Positions 7,613 to 15,994 of a stretch of 64,000 bases of DNA are shown in pieces; position 1 is the first letter of the stretch; each line of letters starts with the position of its first letter. The notes below the pieces were generated by a model. It had not been told where the DNA came from and did no database searches. It worked only from the letters and a program-made list of their open reading frames with translations. Source of the stretch: WTJH01 sp049889695 (GTDB lineage Bacteria; Bacteroidota; Bacteroidia; Flavobacteriales; Flavobacteriaceae); contig JBMHCX010000005.1 of assembly GCA_049889695.1 (NCBI GenBank), positions 124,001 through 188,000 on the forward strand, read 5' to 3'. The position numbers and the translations under genes were made by a program.

Positions 7613-8581
7613 GTGGTACAAAAACTCCAACATCCCAAATTTGTGACTGACAGCGGGAAGGTCCTAGAGACTTTGACCCTGCAATACCAGACTTTTGGTC
7701 TACCCTTAGGGGAAGGACCAACGATTCTGATATTACACTCTTTGACGGGAGATGCTCAAGTGTGTGGTCCTGGGGGATGGTGGAGCGATATCGTTGGGCC
7801 AGGTAGACCTATCAGTATTGAAGATTATTCCATCTTGGCTTTTAATATTCCCGGAAATGGAGTGGACGGCTATACTTTAGCTCATCCTGAAGATTTTCAT
7901 TTAGGAGACATTGCTCGCCTGATGTTATGGGGGCTTCAACAGCTCGATATAGCGGAGCTTTATGCAGTAGTTGGCGGTTCTATCGGAGGAGGCTTAGTGT
8001 GGGAATTAGCAGCCATCAGTCCGAAGTTAGCACAGCACTGGATTCCTATCGCTGCAGATTGGAAAGCAACAGATTGGTTACTTGCCCATACCTATTTGCA
8101 AAGGAACATACTGGCTTCGAGTAACGATCCACTTTTTGTTGCCCGAATCAATGCTATGATTACTTACCGACATCCAAAATCCTTTAAATCTCGGTTTAAA
8201 CGATCTTTTAATAACGAGAAGCAAAAATTTAATATCGAATCTTGGCTGGATCATCATGGAGCTAAAATCAAAGAGCGATTTTTGCTGGATGCCTACAAGG
8301 CCATGAATCACTTGTTGAGCACCCTTGATATTTGTAGAGGGGGGGAATCATTTGTAACATTGCTGTCCCCCAATCAAGGGAAGTTCCACTTAGTGGCGAT
8401 AGATACAGATCTATTCTTTTTTCCAGAAGAGGATCAGGCAACGACTTCAGACTTAAAAAATTTAGGAATCGATGTGAGCTATCATGAAATTCATTCTAAT
8501 CACGGTCATGACGCTTTTCTAATCGAATCACAGCAACTACAACAAATATTAGCACCCATTTTTAAAGTAATCAAGCGATGA
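7613..8581 (+). CDS. metX: Homoserine O-acetyltransferase
   Basis: Activates homoserine with acetyl-CoA in the first committed step of methionine synthesis. This alpha/beta-hydrolase-fold protein of 322 residues has the nucleophile Ser123 in GGSIGGG and the catalytic His299 in NHGHDAFL. A likely acid Asp lies in the IDTDLFF strand. It is shorter than the 350-380 residues common in other phyla. The start is a GTG at 7613, six bases after metK. Some MetX-fold enzymes use succinyl-CoA, so acyl specificity is inferred. Its 3' end overlaps the next gene in ATGA. Confidence 0.9.
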   Translation: MVQKLQHPKFVTDSGKVLETLTLQYQTFGLPLGEGPTILILHSLTGDAQVCGPGGWWSDIVGPGRPISIEDYSILAFNIPGNGVDGYTLAHPEDFHLGDIARLMLWGLQQLDIAELYAVVGGSIGGGLVWELAAISPKLAQHWIPIAADWKATDWLLAHTYLQRNILASSNDPLFVARINAMITYRHPKSFKSRFKRSFNNEKQKFNIESWLDHHGAKIKERFLLDAYKAMNHLLSTLDICRGGESFVTLLSPNQGKFHLVAIDTDLFFFPEEDQATTSDLKNLGIDVSYHEIHSNHGHDAFLIESQQLQQILAPIFKVIKR

Positions 8582-9012
8582 AGGTAAACTTAGAACGATT
8601 AGATCAAGATTTTTTATTTGAAGTGAGCAATACTAACGGACATCGAGTATTGTTAGACAATAAAGGTAAATCCTCAGGTAAAGTAAAAGGAATAAGCCCT
8701 ATGGAATTATTATTGATGGGGCTGGCGGGTTGTAGTAGTATCGACATAGTAGCGATACTGCGAAAGCAAAAAATTGAATTAGATGACATCCAGGTGAGTG
8801 TGGAAGGATTCCGCCCGGAAGGGGCAGTCCCTGCTTTGTTTGAGACCATAGCGGTGAATGTCCGTCTACAGGGCGATTGCTCTCCAGAAAAAGCTTTGAG
8901 AGCCGTAAAACTGTCGTTCAATAAGTATTGTTCCGTTTCTAAAACCCTAGAGCCTACAGCGCAGATCAACTACACAGTTGAGCTCAATAACACCTTAATT
9001 CCGCGAACCTAA
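8578..9012 (+). CDS. OsmC/Ohr-family protein
   Basis: A 144-residue OsmC-like protein. Family members are thiol-dependent peroxidases or related redox proteins with two conserved cysteines. Here one cysteine lies in LAGCSSIDIVAILRKQ (about residue 52) and the second in KYCSVSKTL (about 121), as in the family's YhfA/OsmC branch. It overlaps metX by four bases (ATGA) and lies inside the methionine operon. A link to sulfur or thiol metabolism, for example peroxide defence or sulfur transfer, is therefore likely, but the reaction is not known. Confidence 0.85.
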   Translation: MKVNLERLDQDFLFEVSNTNGHRVLLDNKGKSSGKVKGISPMELLLMGLAGCSSIDIVAILRKQKIELDDIQVSVEGFRPEGAVPALFETIAVNVRLQGDCSPEKALRAVKLSFNKYCSVSKTLEPTAQINYTVELNNTLIPRT

Positions 9013-9017
9013 GATCC

Positions 9018-10196
9018 ATGGAAAAGCAGCAATTTGAAACACAAGCTATTCGAAATCAACTGAGTCGTTCTGAATTCATGGAGCACTCTTCACCGATGTA
9101 TCTCACGTCGAGTTTTGTGTTTGAAGATGCTGAAGACATGCGCGCCTCTTTTGCGGAAGAAAAGGAAAGAAATATTTACAGTCGATTTACGAATCCGAAT
9201 ACTACGGAATTCATTGAAAAAGTGTGTGCCATGGAAAATGCCGAAAGTGGAGTGGCATTCTCCACGGGTATGGGAGCAGTGTTTTCCACTTTTGCGGCCC
9301 TGCTGAACAGTGGTGATCACATTGTATCAGCACGATCTGTATTTGGTTCTACCCACACCCTATTCACCAAATATCTGCCCAAGTGGCAAATTGAAACCTC
9401 CTATTTTTCTGTAGATGAACCAGAGACTGCAGAAGCCTTGATTCAGCCCAATACGAAAATATTATATGCTGAAACACCTACCAATCCAGGGGTGGATATT
9501 CTAGACTTAAAGTATTTGGGGGCTTTGGCAAAAAAGCATCAGCTCATATTAGTGATTGACAATTGTTTTGCAACGCCCTATTTGCAGCATCCGATCGATT
9601 TTGGAGCTGATTTGGTCATTCATTCTGCGACTAAACTGATGGATGGACAGGGACGTGTTTTGGGGGGAGTAACGGTTGGTCGTGAAGATTTAATTCGTGA
9701 GATCTACTTGTTCACCCGCAATACGGGGAATAGCTTGTCGCCTTTCAATGCTTGGATACTTTCTAAAAGTTTGGAGACCTTATCGATAAGAGTAGATCGG
9801 CATTGCCAATCGGCATTAGAAATAGCAAAACACCTTGAGAAACAACCGCAAATCAATTGGGTGAAATACCCGTTTTTGCCATCTCACCCCCAATACGATC
9901 TTGCTCGACGACAAATGAAACAGGGTGGAAATATTATCTCATTTGAAATCAAAGGAGGGTTAGAAGCGGGACGAACGTTTATCAATGCGATTCAAATGTG
10001 TTCACTTTCCTCCAATTTAGGAGACTCTCGTACGATTATTACCCATCCGTCTTCCACAACCCATAGCAAACTTTCCGAGCCCGATCGTTTAGCTGTAGGC
10101 ATCACCAATGGAATGATCCGACTGTCTGTTGGCCTCGAACATCCGGACGATATAATGAACGATTTAAAACAAGCACTTAACACCTTAGAGAAATAA
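9018..10196 (+). CDS. metZ: PLP-dependent O-acyl-homoserine sulfhydrylase (MetZ/Cys-Met family)
   Basis: Expected to replace the acyl group of O-acetylhomoserine with sulfide to make homocysteine directly. The 392-residue protein has the Cys/Met-metabolism fold: SRFTNPNT (55-62), the PLP-phosphate loop STGMGAV (82-88), AETPTNPG, the PLP aspartate in VIDNCFATP, and the Schiff-base Lys206 in IHSATKLMDGQ. Sequence alone does not separate sulfhydrylases from cystathionine gamma-synthases. The neighbouring metX and the lack of a lyase gene here favour direct sulfhydrylation. Five bases separate it from the OsmC-like gene. Confidence 0.88.
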   Translation: MEKQQFETQAIRNQLSRSEFMEHSSPMYLTSSFVFEDAEDMRASFAEEKERNIYSRFTNPNTTEFIEKVCAMENAESGVAFSTGMGAVFSTFAALLNSGDHIVSARSVFGSTHTLFTKYLPKWQIETSYFSVDEPETAEALIQPNTKILYAETPTNPGVDILDLKYLGALAKKHQLILVIDNCFATPYLQHPIDFGADLVIHSATKLMDGQGRVLGGVTVGREDLIREIYLFTRNTGNSLSPFNAWILSKSLETLSIRVDRHCQSALEIAKHLEKQPQINWVKYPFLPSHPQYDLARRQMKQGGNIISFEIKGGLEAGRTFINAIQMCSLSSNLGDSRTIITHPSSTTHSKLSEPDRLAVGITNGMIRLSVGLEHPDDIMNDLKQALNTLEK

Positions 10197-10202
10197 ACCA
10201 GT

Positions 10203-11207
10203 ATGCAAATTCAGGAAGTACTTCGCGAACGAATTTTGGTCTTAGATGGTGCCATGGGGACTATGATACAGGCCTATGACTTTCAGGAAAAAGATTTTAG
10301 AGGGGATCGATTTTTGGATCATCCTTGCTCCCTGAAGGGAAATAATGATTTATTGTCCATTACCCAGCCGCAAGCGATTCGTGACATTCACGAAAAATAC
10401 CTCGCTGTCGGGGCAGATATATTGGAAACCAATACTTTTTCCTCCACTTCCATCGGGATGGCCGACTACGAAATGAGTGACTTGGTTTATGAGCTCAACT
10501 TTGCCTCTGCTAAAATTGCCAAAGAAGCTGCTGCTGCCTATACGGCCAAGGATCCATCAAAACCTCGTTTTGTCGCAGGTTCTATCGGTCCAACCAATAA
10601 AACGGCCAGTATGTCTCCAGATGTCAATAATCCGGGCTACCGAGCGATAGATTTCGATAAGCTTGTAGCGGCCTACCGAGAACAGGCCATCGGATTGCTG
10701 GATGGTGGGGTAGATATTTTTTTGGTAGAGACAATTTTCGACACTCTTAACGCTAAAGCAGCAATTTTTGCATTAGAGCAAGTGCTCATAGAAAAAAATG
10801 CAAGCATTCCAATCATGATCAGTGGTACTATTACCGATGCTAGTGGACGAACGCTATCGGGGCAAACTGTCGAGGCTTTCTCTATCTCCTTAAGTCATGC
10901 TCCCATATTAAGTATAGGACTTAATTGTGCTCTAGGAGCCGACCAGCTCTATGGCTATGTTCAGCGCCTAGCTGACTTCAGTCCTCATTTTATTTCTGCC
11001 CACCCCAATGCAGGTTTGCCGAATGCTTTTGGCGCTTATGACCAGTCTCCTGCTGAAATGAAGGAACTGATTGAACCTTACCTCAAAGATGGCTTGGTCA
11101 ATATTATAGGAGGCTGTTGTGGAACTACTCCGGATCACATCCAACAGATTGCTCAATTAGCACAACAATACCACCCGAGAACTGTTAAAGCTACTTCCGA
11201 TGCCTAA
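10203..11207 (+). CDS. metH: Methionine synthase, homocysteine-binding module (split MetH, N-terminal part)
   Basis: Carries the zinc-dependent homocysteine methyltransferase domain of cobalamin-dependent methionine synthase as a separate 334-residue protein. The zinc ligands are Cys242 in GLNCALG and the Cys305-Cys306 pair in GGCCGTTPDH. LDGAMGTMIQ near the N-terminus and ETNTFSSTS are typical of the family. In E. coli this domain is fused to the rest of MetH. Here the downstream gene, overlapping by eight bases, supplies the other domains, so the two products must work together. Confidence 0.93.
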   Translation: MQIQEVLRERILVLDGAMGTMIQAYDFQEKDFRGDRFLDHPCSLKGNNDLLSITQPQAIRDIHEKYLAVGADILETNTFSSTSIGMADYEMSDLVYELNFASAKIAKEAAAAYTAKDPSKPRFVAGSIGPTNKTASMSPDVNNPGYRAIDFDKLVAAYREQAIGLLDGGVDIFLVETIFDTLNAKAAIFALEQVLIEKNASIPIMISGTITDASGRTLSGQTVEAFSISLSHAPILSIGLNCALGADQLYGYVQRLADFSPHFISAHPNAGLPNAFGAYDQSPAEMKELIEPYLKDGLVNIIGGCCGTTPDHIQQIAQLAQQYHPRTVKATSDA

Positions 11208-13884
11208 TCAAAGTATTTATTTGCAACTATCCGGTTTAGAACCGTTGGTAATCACTCCAGAAACAAATTTTGTCAATATAGGAGAACGCACCAATGTTAC
11301 GGGTTCTCGGAAATTTTTGCGACTTATTCAAGAAGGGAATTTTTCCGAAGCTCTTGAAGTCGCTCGGGAGCAAGTAGAAGGGGGAGCTCAAATCATCGAT
11401 ATCAATATGGATGAAGGAATGATTGACGGTGAGCAAGCAATGGTGAAGTTTTTAAACTTGATTGCAGCCGAACCCGACATTGCTAGGGTCCCGATTATGA
11501 TTGATAGTTCTAAATGGAATATCATCGAAGCGGGGTTAAAAGTCGTTCAAGGAAAAAGTATTGTTAATTCTATAAGTTTAAAAGAGGGGGAATCGACCTT
11601 CCTTGAACAGGCCCGAAAAATTCGGAACTTCGGGGCTGCAGTTGTGGTGATGGCGTTCGATGAAAAAGGTCAGGCCGATACCCTCGAACGAAGAATTGAG
11701 ATCTGCCAAAGATCCTATCAATTACTGACGCAAAAAGTTAATTTCCCGCCCCAGGATATCATTTTTGATCCCAATGTATTCCCGGTTGCCACCGGGATGG
11801 AGGAACACCGCCGCAACGCATTAGACTTCTTTTTAGCCACTAAATGGATTCGAGAAAATTTACCCCATGCGCATGTAAGTGGCGGGGTAAGCAATGTATC
11901 CTTTTCTTTCAGAGGGAACAATCGGGTTCGTGAAGCCATGCATGCTGCTTTCTTGTATCACAGCATTCAGCACGGGATGACCATGGGTATTGTGAACCCT
12001 TCCCTCTTAGAAGTGTATGACGAAATTCCATCAGAGCTGAAAAATTATGTTGAAGATGTTTTGCTAAACAGACGAGACGATGCTACTGAACGACTACTAG
12101 ATTTTGCTGAATCGGTTAAGGGCGACAAACGAAGCATTCAAAAAGAGCAAAATGCTTGGCGTGACAATAGCTTACAAGATCGTATTACCCATAGTCTTAT
12201 AAAGGGGATCGATCAGTTTATAATCGAGGATGTAGAAGAAGCCCGAATCCAATCTGAACGTCCAATACAGGTGATCGAAGGGCAATTAATGTCTGGGATG
12301 AATGTAGTCGGAGATCTCTTTGGGGAAGGAAAAATGTTTCTCCCGCAGGTGGTTAAATCTGCTCGGGTCATGAAAAAAGCGGTAGCCTATTTACAGCCAT
12401 TTATTGAAGACGAAAAAGAAGAAGGGGTTCAGACGGCAGGAAAAGTGCTTATGGCCACTGTCAAAGGAGATGTACACGACATAGGAAAAAACATAGTCAG
12501 TGTAGTGCTGGCCTGTAATAACTATGAAATTATCGATTTAGGGGTTATGGTCCCCCCCGAAAAGATTATTGATGCTGCCCTGGAACACCAAGTAGATGCT
12601 ATCGGACTTTCTGGGCTGATTACTCCTTCATTGGATGAAATGGTGTATCTAACACAAGCCCTGAAGCGAAAAAATATACAAATTCCGTTATTGATCGGTG
12701 GAGCGACTACCTCCAAAGCACACACTGCCGTTAAAATTGCTCCCGAGGCTAATTTTCCAGTGATTCACGTCAACGACGCCTCTCGTGCCGTTGGGGTTGT
12801 TAGTCAATTGATGAACCCTGATACATCATCTGCTTACACAGATAGTATAGCAGAAGACTACAATGCATTTAGAGAGAAGTTTTTAGAACGAACAACCGAG
12901 AAAACCTATGTGCCAATTGAGGAAGCTCGTTCCCGAGCGTTGAGTTTTGATTGGAAAACTTTTCAGCCGATAATTCCTCAGCAATTAGGCGCACAGACAT
13001 GGGAGGACTTTTCTCTAGCGCGTTTAGTCCCCTATATCGATTGGACTCCTTTTTTCCGCTCTTGGGATTTACATGGAAAATATCCACAGATTTTAGAAGA
13101 CAGTGTTGTGGGCGAGCAGGCCAAAAGCCTGTTTACCGACGCTCAGGAAATGTTGCGTCTGTTGGTCGCTGAAAAATGGCTGACGGCAAAGGCAAGATTT
13201 GGTCTTTTTCCAGCTAACGCAGTAGGCGATGATATAGAAGTTTATGCTGATGAAAATCGTACTGAAATTCTACACAGCTGCCTAACGCTTCGTCAACAAC
13301 TCGATCGTAGGAGTGAATTACCCTTTAAAGCTTTGGCTGATTTTGTGGCTCCAAAAGATAGTGGAGTCGGAGATTATATCGGTTTCTTCTGTGTGACTAC
13401 TGGATTTGGGACCTCCGAACGTGCAGCGGCCTACGAAGCAGAAAATGACGATTATAATGCAATTATGTTGAAAGCTCTAGCGGATCGATTAGCAGAAGCC
13501 TTTGCGGAATATTTACATCAGTATATACGAACAACGGCTTGGGGATATGCCCCTCAAGAAGAACTGTCGAATGATGCACTTATTCGAGAAGAATACAAAG
13601 GGATTCGCCCCGCACCCGGATATCCTGCCTGTCCCGACCACTTGGAGAAAAAAGGAATTTGGGAGCTGTTGAACATTGAAAAAGAGATCGGAGTAGAGCT
13701 CACTGAAACCCTAGCGATGTGGCCAGCAGCATCTGTTTCGGGCTATTATTTTGCCCATCCAGAAGCCCATTATTTTGGCCTTGGCAAAATCTCATCCGAC
13801 CAACTGTCAGATTATTGTAAAAGAAGAAATATTAGTGTAGATGAAGGGCAAAAATGGTTAAGTCCAAATTTAAATAAGATATGA
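11200..13884 (+). CDS. metH: Methionine synthase, folate-, cobalamin- and SAM-binding modules (split MetH, C-terminal part)
   Basis: An 894-residue protein with three modules. A pterin-binding methyl-THF domain covers about 20-280, with FVNIGERTNVTGS and NGQ-like barrel strands. The cobalamin cap and Rossmann domain lies at about 320-560, with DVHDIGKN (424-431) supplying His426 as lower axial ligand. The reactivation domain is at about 580-890, with RPAPGYPACPDH near 800 for SAM-dependent repair of oxidised cobalamin. It lacks the homocysteine domain, which is the preceding gene. Its stop overlaps the metF start in ATGA, so coupled translation along the operon is likely. Confidence 0.95.
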   Translation: MPNQSIYLQLSGLEPLVITPETNFVNIGERTNVTGSRKFLRLIQEGNFSEALEVAREQVEGGAQIIDINMDEGMIDGEQAMVKFLNLIAAEPDIARVPIMIDSSKWNIIEAGLKVVQGKSIVNSISLKEGESTFLEQARKIRNFGAAVVVMAFDEKGQADTLERRIEICQRSYQLLTQKVNFPPQDIIFDPNVFPVATGMEEHRRNALDFFLATKWIRENLPHAHVSGGVSNVSFSFRGNNRVREAMHAAFLYHSIQHGMTMGIVNPSLLEVYDEIPSELKNYVEDVLLNRRDDATERLLDFAESVKGDKRSIQKEQNAWRDNSLQDRITHSLIKGIDQFIIEDVEEARIQSERPIQVIEGQLMSGMNVVGDLFGEGKMFLPQVVKSARVMKKAVAYLQPFIEDEKEEGVQTAGKVLMATVKGDVHDIGKNIVSVVLACNNYEIIDLGVMVPPEKIIDAALEHQVDAIGLSGLITPSLDEMVYLTQALKRKNIQIPLLIGGATTSKAHTAVKIAPEANFPVIHVNDASRAVGVVSQLMNPDTSSAYTDSIAEDYNAFREKFLERTTEKTYVPIEEARSRALSFDWKTFQPIIPQQLGAQTWEDFSLARLVPYIDWTPFFRSWDLHGKYPQILEDSVVGEQAKSLFTDAQEMLRLLVAEKWLTAKARFGLFPANAVGDDIEVYADENRTEILHSCLTLRQQLDRRSELPFKALADFVAPKDSGVGDYIGFFCVTTGFGTSERAAAYEAENDDYNAIMLKALADRLAEAFAEYLHQYIRTTAWGYAPQEELSNDALIREEYKGIRPAPGYPACPDHLEKKGIWELLNIEKEIGVELTETLAMWPAASVSGYYFAHPEAHYFGLGKISSDQLSDYCKRRNISVDEGQKWLSPNLNKI

Positions 13885-14837
13885 AAGTTACCGAGCATTT
13901 AAAAAAAGCTAAAGAGAAAACACAGTTTACTTTTGAGATCCTTCCTCCGCTTAAAGGGCAGAGCATCAATACCCTATTCGATGAAATGGATAAACTGATG
14001 GATTTTAATCCACCTTTTGTCGATGTTACCTATCACAGGGAAGAGTATAACTACAAAGAATTGCCCAATGGTTTATTGGAGAAACAAGTGATTCGCAAGC
14101 GTCCCGGAACGGTAGGTATCTGCGCTGCTATTCAAAACAAATATCAAGTAGATGCCGTTCCCCATGTTCTTTGTGGGGGATTTACGCGAGAGGATACCGA
14201 AAACTTTTTAATCGACTTGGATTTTTTACAGATAGATAATGTGGTGGCTCTCAGAGGAGATGCTGTGAAGTCAGAAACGTATTTTACCCCGAACAAAGGC
14301 GGAAACGCTTATGCAACAGAATTGGTAGAACAAATAGCTGATTTAAACAAAGGAGTCTATTTAGATGAGGCACTCGAAAATACAGCTGCAACAGATTTTT
14401 GTATAGGCGTATCTGGCTATCCTGAGAAGCACATGGAAGCACCAAGCTTGGAGTCGGATATTCATTTTTTAAAGAAAAAAATTGCTGCGGGTGCCGACTA
14501 TGTCATTACTCAGATGTTTTTTGACAACCAAAAATATTTTGAGTTTGTCGAAGCTTGTAAAAAAGCTGATATACATGTGCCGATAATTCCCGGGCTAAAG
14601 CCTATCTCCATCAAGCGACATTTAAGTTTATTACCACATCGTTTTCACGTTGATCTTCCAGATACTTTAGTGCGCGAAATTGTGAGTTGTAAAGATAATA
14701 AGGCCGTGCGCCAAGTCGGTATCGAATGGTGTATAGAACAAAGTAAAGAATTGAAAGCAGCTGGGGTCCCCTTTTTACATTATTACTCTATGGGGAAAGC
14801 AGATAATATCCAAAAGATTGCAAAGGAAGTCTTCTAG
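13881..14837 (+). CDS. metF: 5,10-Methylenetetrahydrofolate reductase
   Basis: FAD-dependent TIM-barrel enzyme that reduces methylene-THF to methyl-THF, the methyl donor for MetH. The 318-residue protein shows FEILPP with the catalytic glutamate near residue 19, NVVALRGD near 120, and the barrel strands GADYVITQMFFDN and PIIPGLKPI. It is the last gene of the methionine operon. Its TAG overlaps the stop of the convergent ABC ATPase gene by four bases, with no separate terminator visible. Confidence 0.96.
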   Translation: MKVTEHLKKAKEKTQFTFEILPPLKGQSINTLFDEMDKLMDFNPPFVDVTYHREEYNYKELPNGLLEKQVIRKRPGTVGICAAIQNKYQVDAVPHVLCGGFTREDTENFLIDLDFLQIDNVVALRGDAVKSETYFTPNKGGNAYATELVEQIADLNKGVYLDEALENTAATDFCIGVSGYPEKHMEAPSLESDIHFLKKKIAAGADYVITQMFFDNQKYFEFVEACKKADIHVPIIPGLKPISIKRHLSLLPHRFHVDLPDTLVREIVSCKDNKAVRQVGIEWCIEQSKELKAAGVPFLHYYSMGKADNIQKIAKEVF

Positions 14838-15739
14838 GACTGTGTCAGTTGTTCAAATAGTTCTTCCAGTCGCTGGCTTTTGCGTTGGAGTTGTAATATT
14901 TTAAGCCCGTTATCATGGGCAAAATCAAATAGAATTGGGCGTAAGTCGTCGGGTCCTTGTGCTTCTATTTCATAAGCAAAATCAAAGGTGTTTTTTACAT
15001 TCTTTACCCCCTTAATCTGTTCAAGAGCCACCGTTTCAACCCGGTAGTCGAACTCTACCTCAATGATTTGAGTTTCCTGATTTCGGAGATTTTCCAAAGC
15101 ATCGTCCAACACTATTTCTCCCTGATGTAAGACAATTACTCTGTCACAAAGAGCATCTACCTCTTGAAGAACATGTGTAGATAACAAGATTGTTTTTGTA
15201 TTCCCTAAATCGCGAATCAAGCTACGAATATCTACCAGTTGGTTTGGATCTAGTCCCGTGGTAGGTTCATCTAAAATGACGAATGCCGGGTCGTGAATCA
15301 GTGCTGCAGCTATTCCTACTCTTTGTCGATATCCCTTGGAGAGGGTTTTAATTTTTGCATTTCTATAGGCTTCTAAGCCAGTTTGCTCAATCAGTTGATC
15401 TAGTGGAGGCTTTTGAATTCCGTATAATTGTGCAATAAACTTGAGGTATTCTACCACATACCAATCTAAATAAAGTGGATTGTGTTCAGGTAAATAGCCG
15501 ATCTGTTGTTGGATCTGTTTGCGTTCTTTTTTTAAATCATGGGTTTTGAACTCTACAGTTCCTTCCCACTCACTATCATAGCCCGACAAGATTTTCATCA
15601 GTGTGGTCTTTCCAGCGCCGTTTGGGCCTAAAAAGCCAACAATTTCGCCTGGATGCAAATTCAGTGCTATGTGTTTTAGGACTTTGGTGTCGTTATAGGC
15701 ACGCGAAAGGTTGGAAATGCGGAGCAGTGGGTGTTCCAA
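14834..15739 (-). CDS. gldA: ABC transporter ATP-binding protein, GldA-like
   Basis: A 301-residue ABC ATPase with Walker A GPNGAGKTT (about 38-46), Q-loop region YLPEHNPLYLD, signature LSKGYRQRVG (about 134), Walker B VILDEPTTGLDP and switch His in LSTHVLQEV. The YLPEHNPLYLD and DEPTTGLDPNQL stretches and the roughly 80-residue C-terminal domain match what I recall of GldA, the ATPase of the GldAFG exporter tied to gliding in Flavobacterium johnsoniae. The gldFG permeases are not adjacent. A general NatA/CcmA-type exporter ATPase remains possible. Confidence 0.75.
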   Translation of the reverse strand: MEHPLLRISNLSRAYNDTKVLKHIALNLHPGEIVGFLGPNGAGKTTLMKILSGYDSEWEGTVEFKTHDLKKERKQIQQQIGYLPEHNPLYLDWYVVEYLKFIAQLYGIQKPPLDQLIEQTGLEAYRNAKIKTLSKGYRQRVGIAAALIHDPAFVILDEPTTGLDPNQLVDIRSLIRDLGNTKTILLSTHVLQEVDALCDRVIVLHQGEIVLDDALENLRNQETQIIEVEFDYRVETVALEQIKGVKNVKNTFDFAYEIEAQGPDDLRPILFDFAHDNGLKILQLQRKSQRLEELFEQLTQS

Positions 15740-15830
15740 TTTCAGAATATTTGTTTAAAGATAGCTTTCTTTTGCTGGATTCATAATGCATTCTCCCAGA
15801 TTTGAGAAAACTAAAATAATAAATGAAAAA

Positions 15831-15861
15831 TTTTGTTTTCCAAAACAGCTTGTTAAATTTG
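15831..15861 (+). promoter_or_regulatory. Promoter of the Phe/Tyr operon leader (TTTTG - 18 - TAAATTTG)
   Basis: TTTTG at 15831-15835 and TAAATTTG at 15854-15861 are separated by 18 bases, a very good match to the Bacteroidetes -33/-7 promoter. The transcript would begin about five to eight bases after 15861, at or next to the leader-peptide ATG at 15867. Confidence 0.65.
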
Positions 15862-15866
15862 TCACG

Positions 15867-15923
15867 ATGATTTCAAAATCAACATATTACAACAGCTATT
15901 ATTTTTTCTTCGCGTCGCGCTAG
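15867..15923 (+). CDS. Phe/Tyr operon leader peptide (MISKSTYYNSYYFFFASR)
   Basis: An 18-codon open frame with four Tyr and three Phe codons clustered in YYNSYYFFF (15885-15911), ending in TAG. It is placed 35 bases before an intrinsic terminator and 72 bases before pheA, the first of four genes for Phe and Tyr synthesis. This is the pattern of a control peptide for ribosome-mediated attenuation: scarcity of charged tRNA-Phe or tRNA-Tyr stalls the ribosome in the run. The predicted transcription start is at or near the ATG, so the leader mRNA may be leaderless. Expression of the peptide has not been shown. Confidence 0.8.
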   Translation: MISKSTYYNSYYFFFASR

Positions 15924-15964
15924 AGGAGAGGCTATGTAATGAACCGATATACAGATCAAGTCTC
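15905..15964 (+). promoter_or_regulatory. Alternative pairing segments of the attenuator (pause and antiterminator helices)
   Basis: GAGGCT (15928-15933) can pair with AGTCTC (15959-15964), six pairs with one G-U, which would disable the terminator's left arm. The Phe-codon stretch TTTCTTC (15905-15911) can pair with GAGGAGA (15923-15929), seven pairs with two G-U, as a competing upstream hairpin. A ribosome stalled on Tyr/Phe codons would leave 15928-15933 free to antiterminate; one at the stop codon would cover it. The pairings were found by eye and not energy-modelled. Confidence 0.5.
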
Positions 15965-15986
15965 GAAACATCGAGACTTTTTTTTT
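15958..15986 (+). terminator. Attenuator terminator in front of pheA
   Basis: AAGTCTCGA (15958-15966) and TCGAGACTT (15971-15979) form a perfect 9-bp stem with an AACA loop, followed by nine T residues. It lies only eight bases before the pheA ATG and after the leader peptide, so it can only act on transcripts entering the operon. Confidence 0.9.
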
Positions 15987-15994
15987 GGAAGAAA

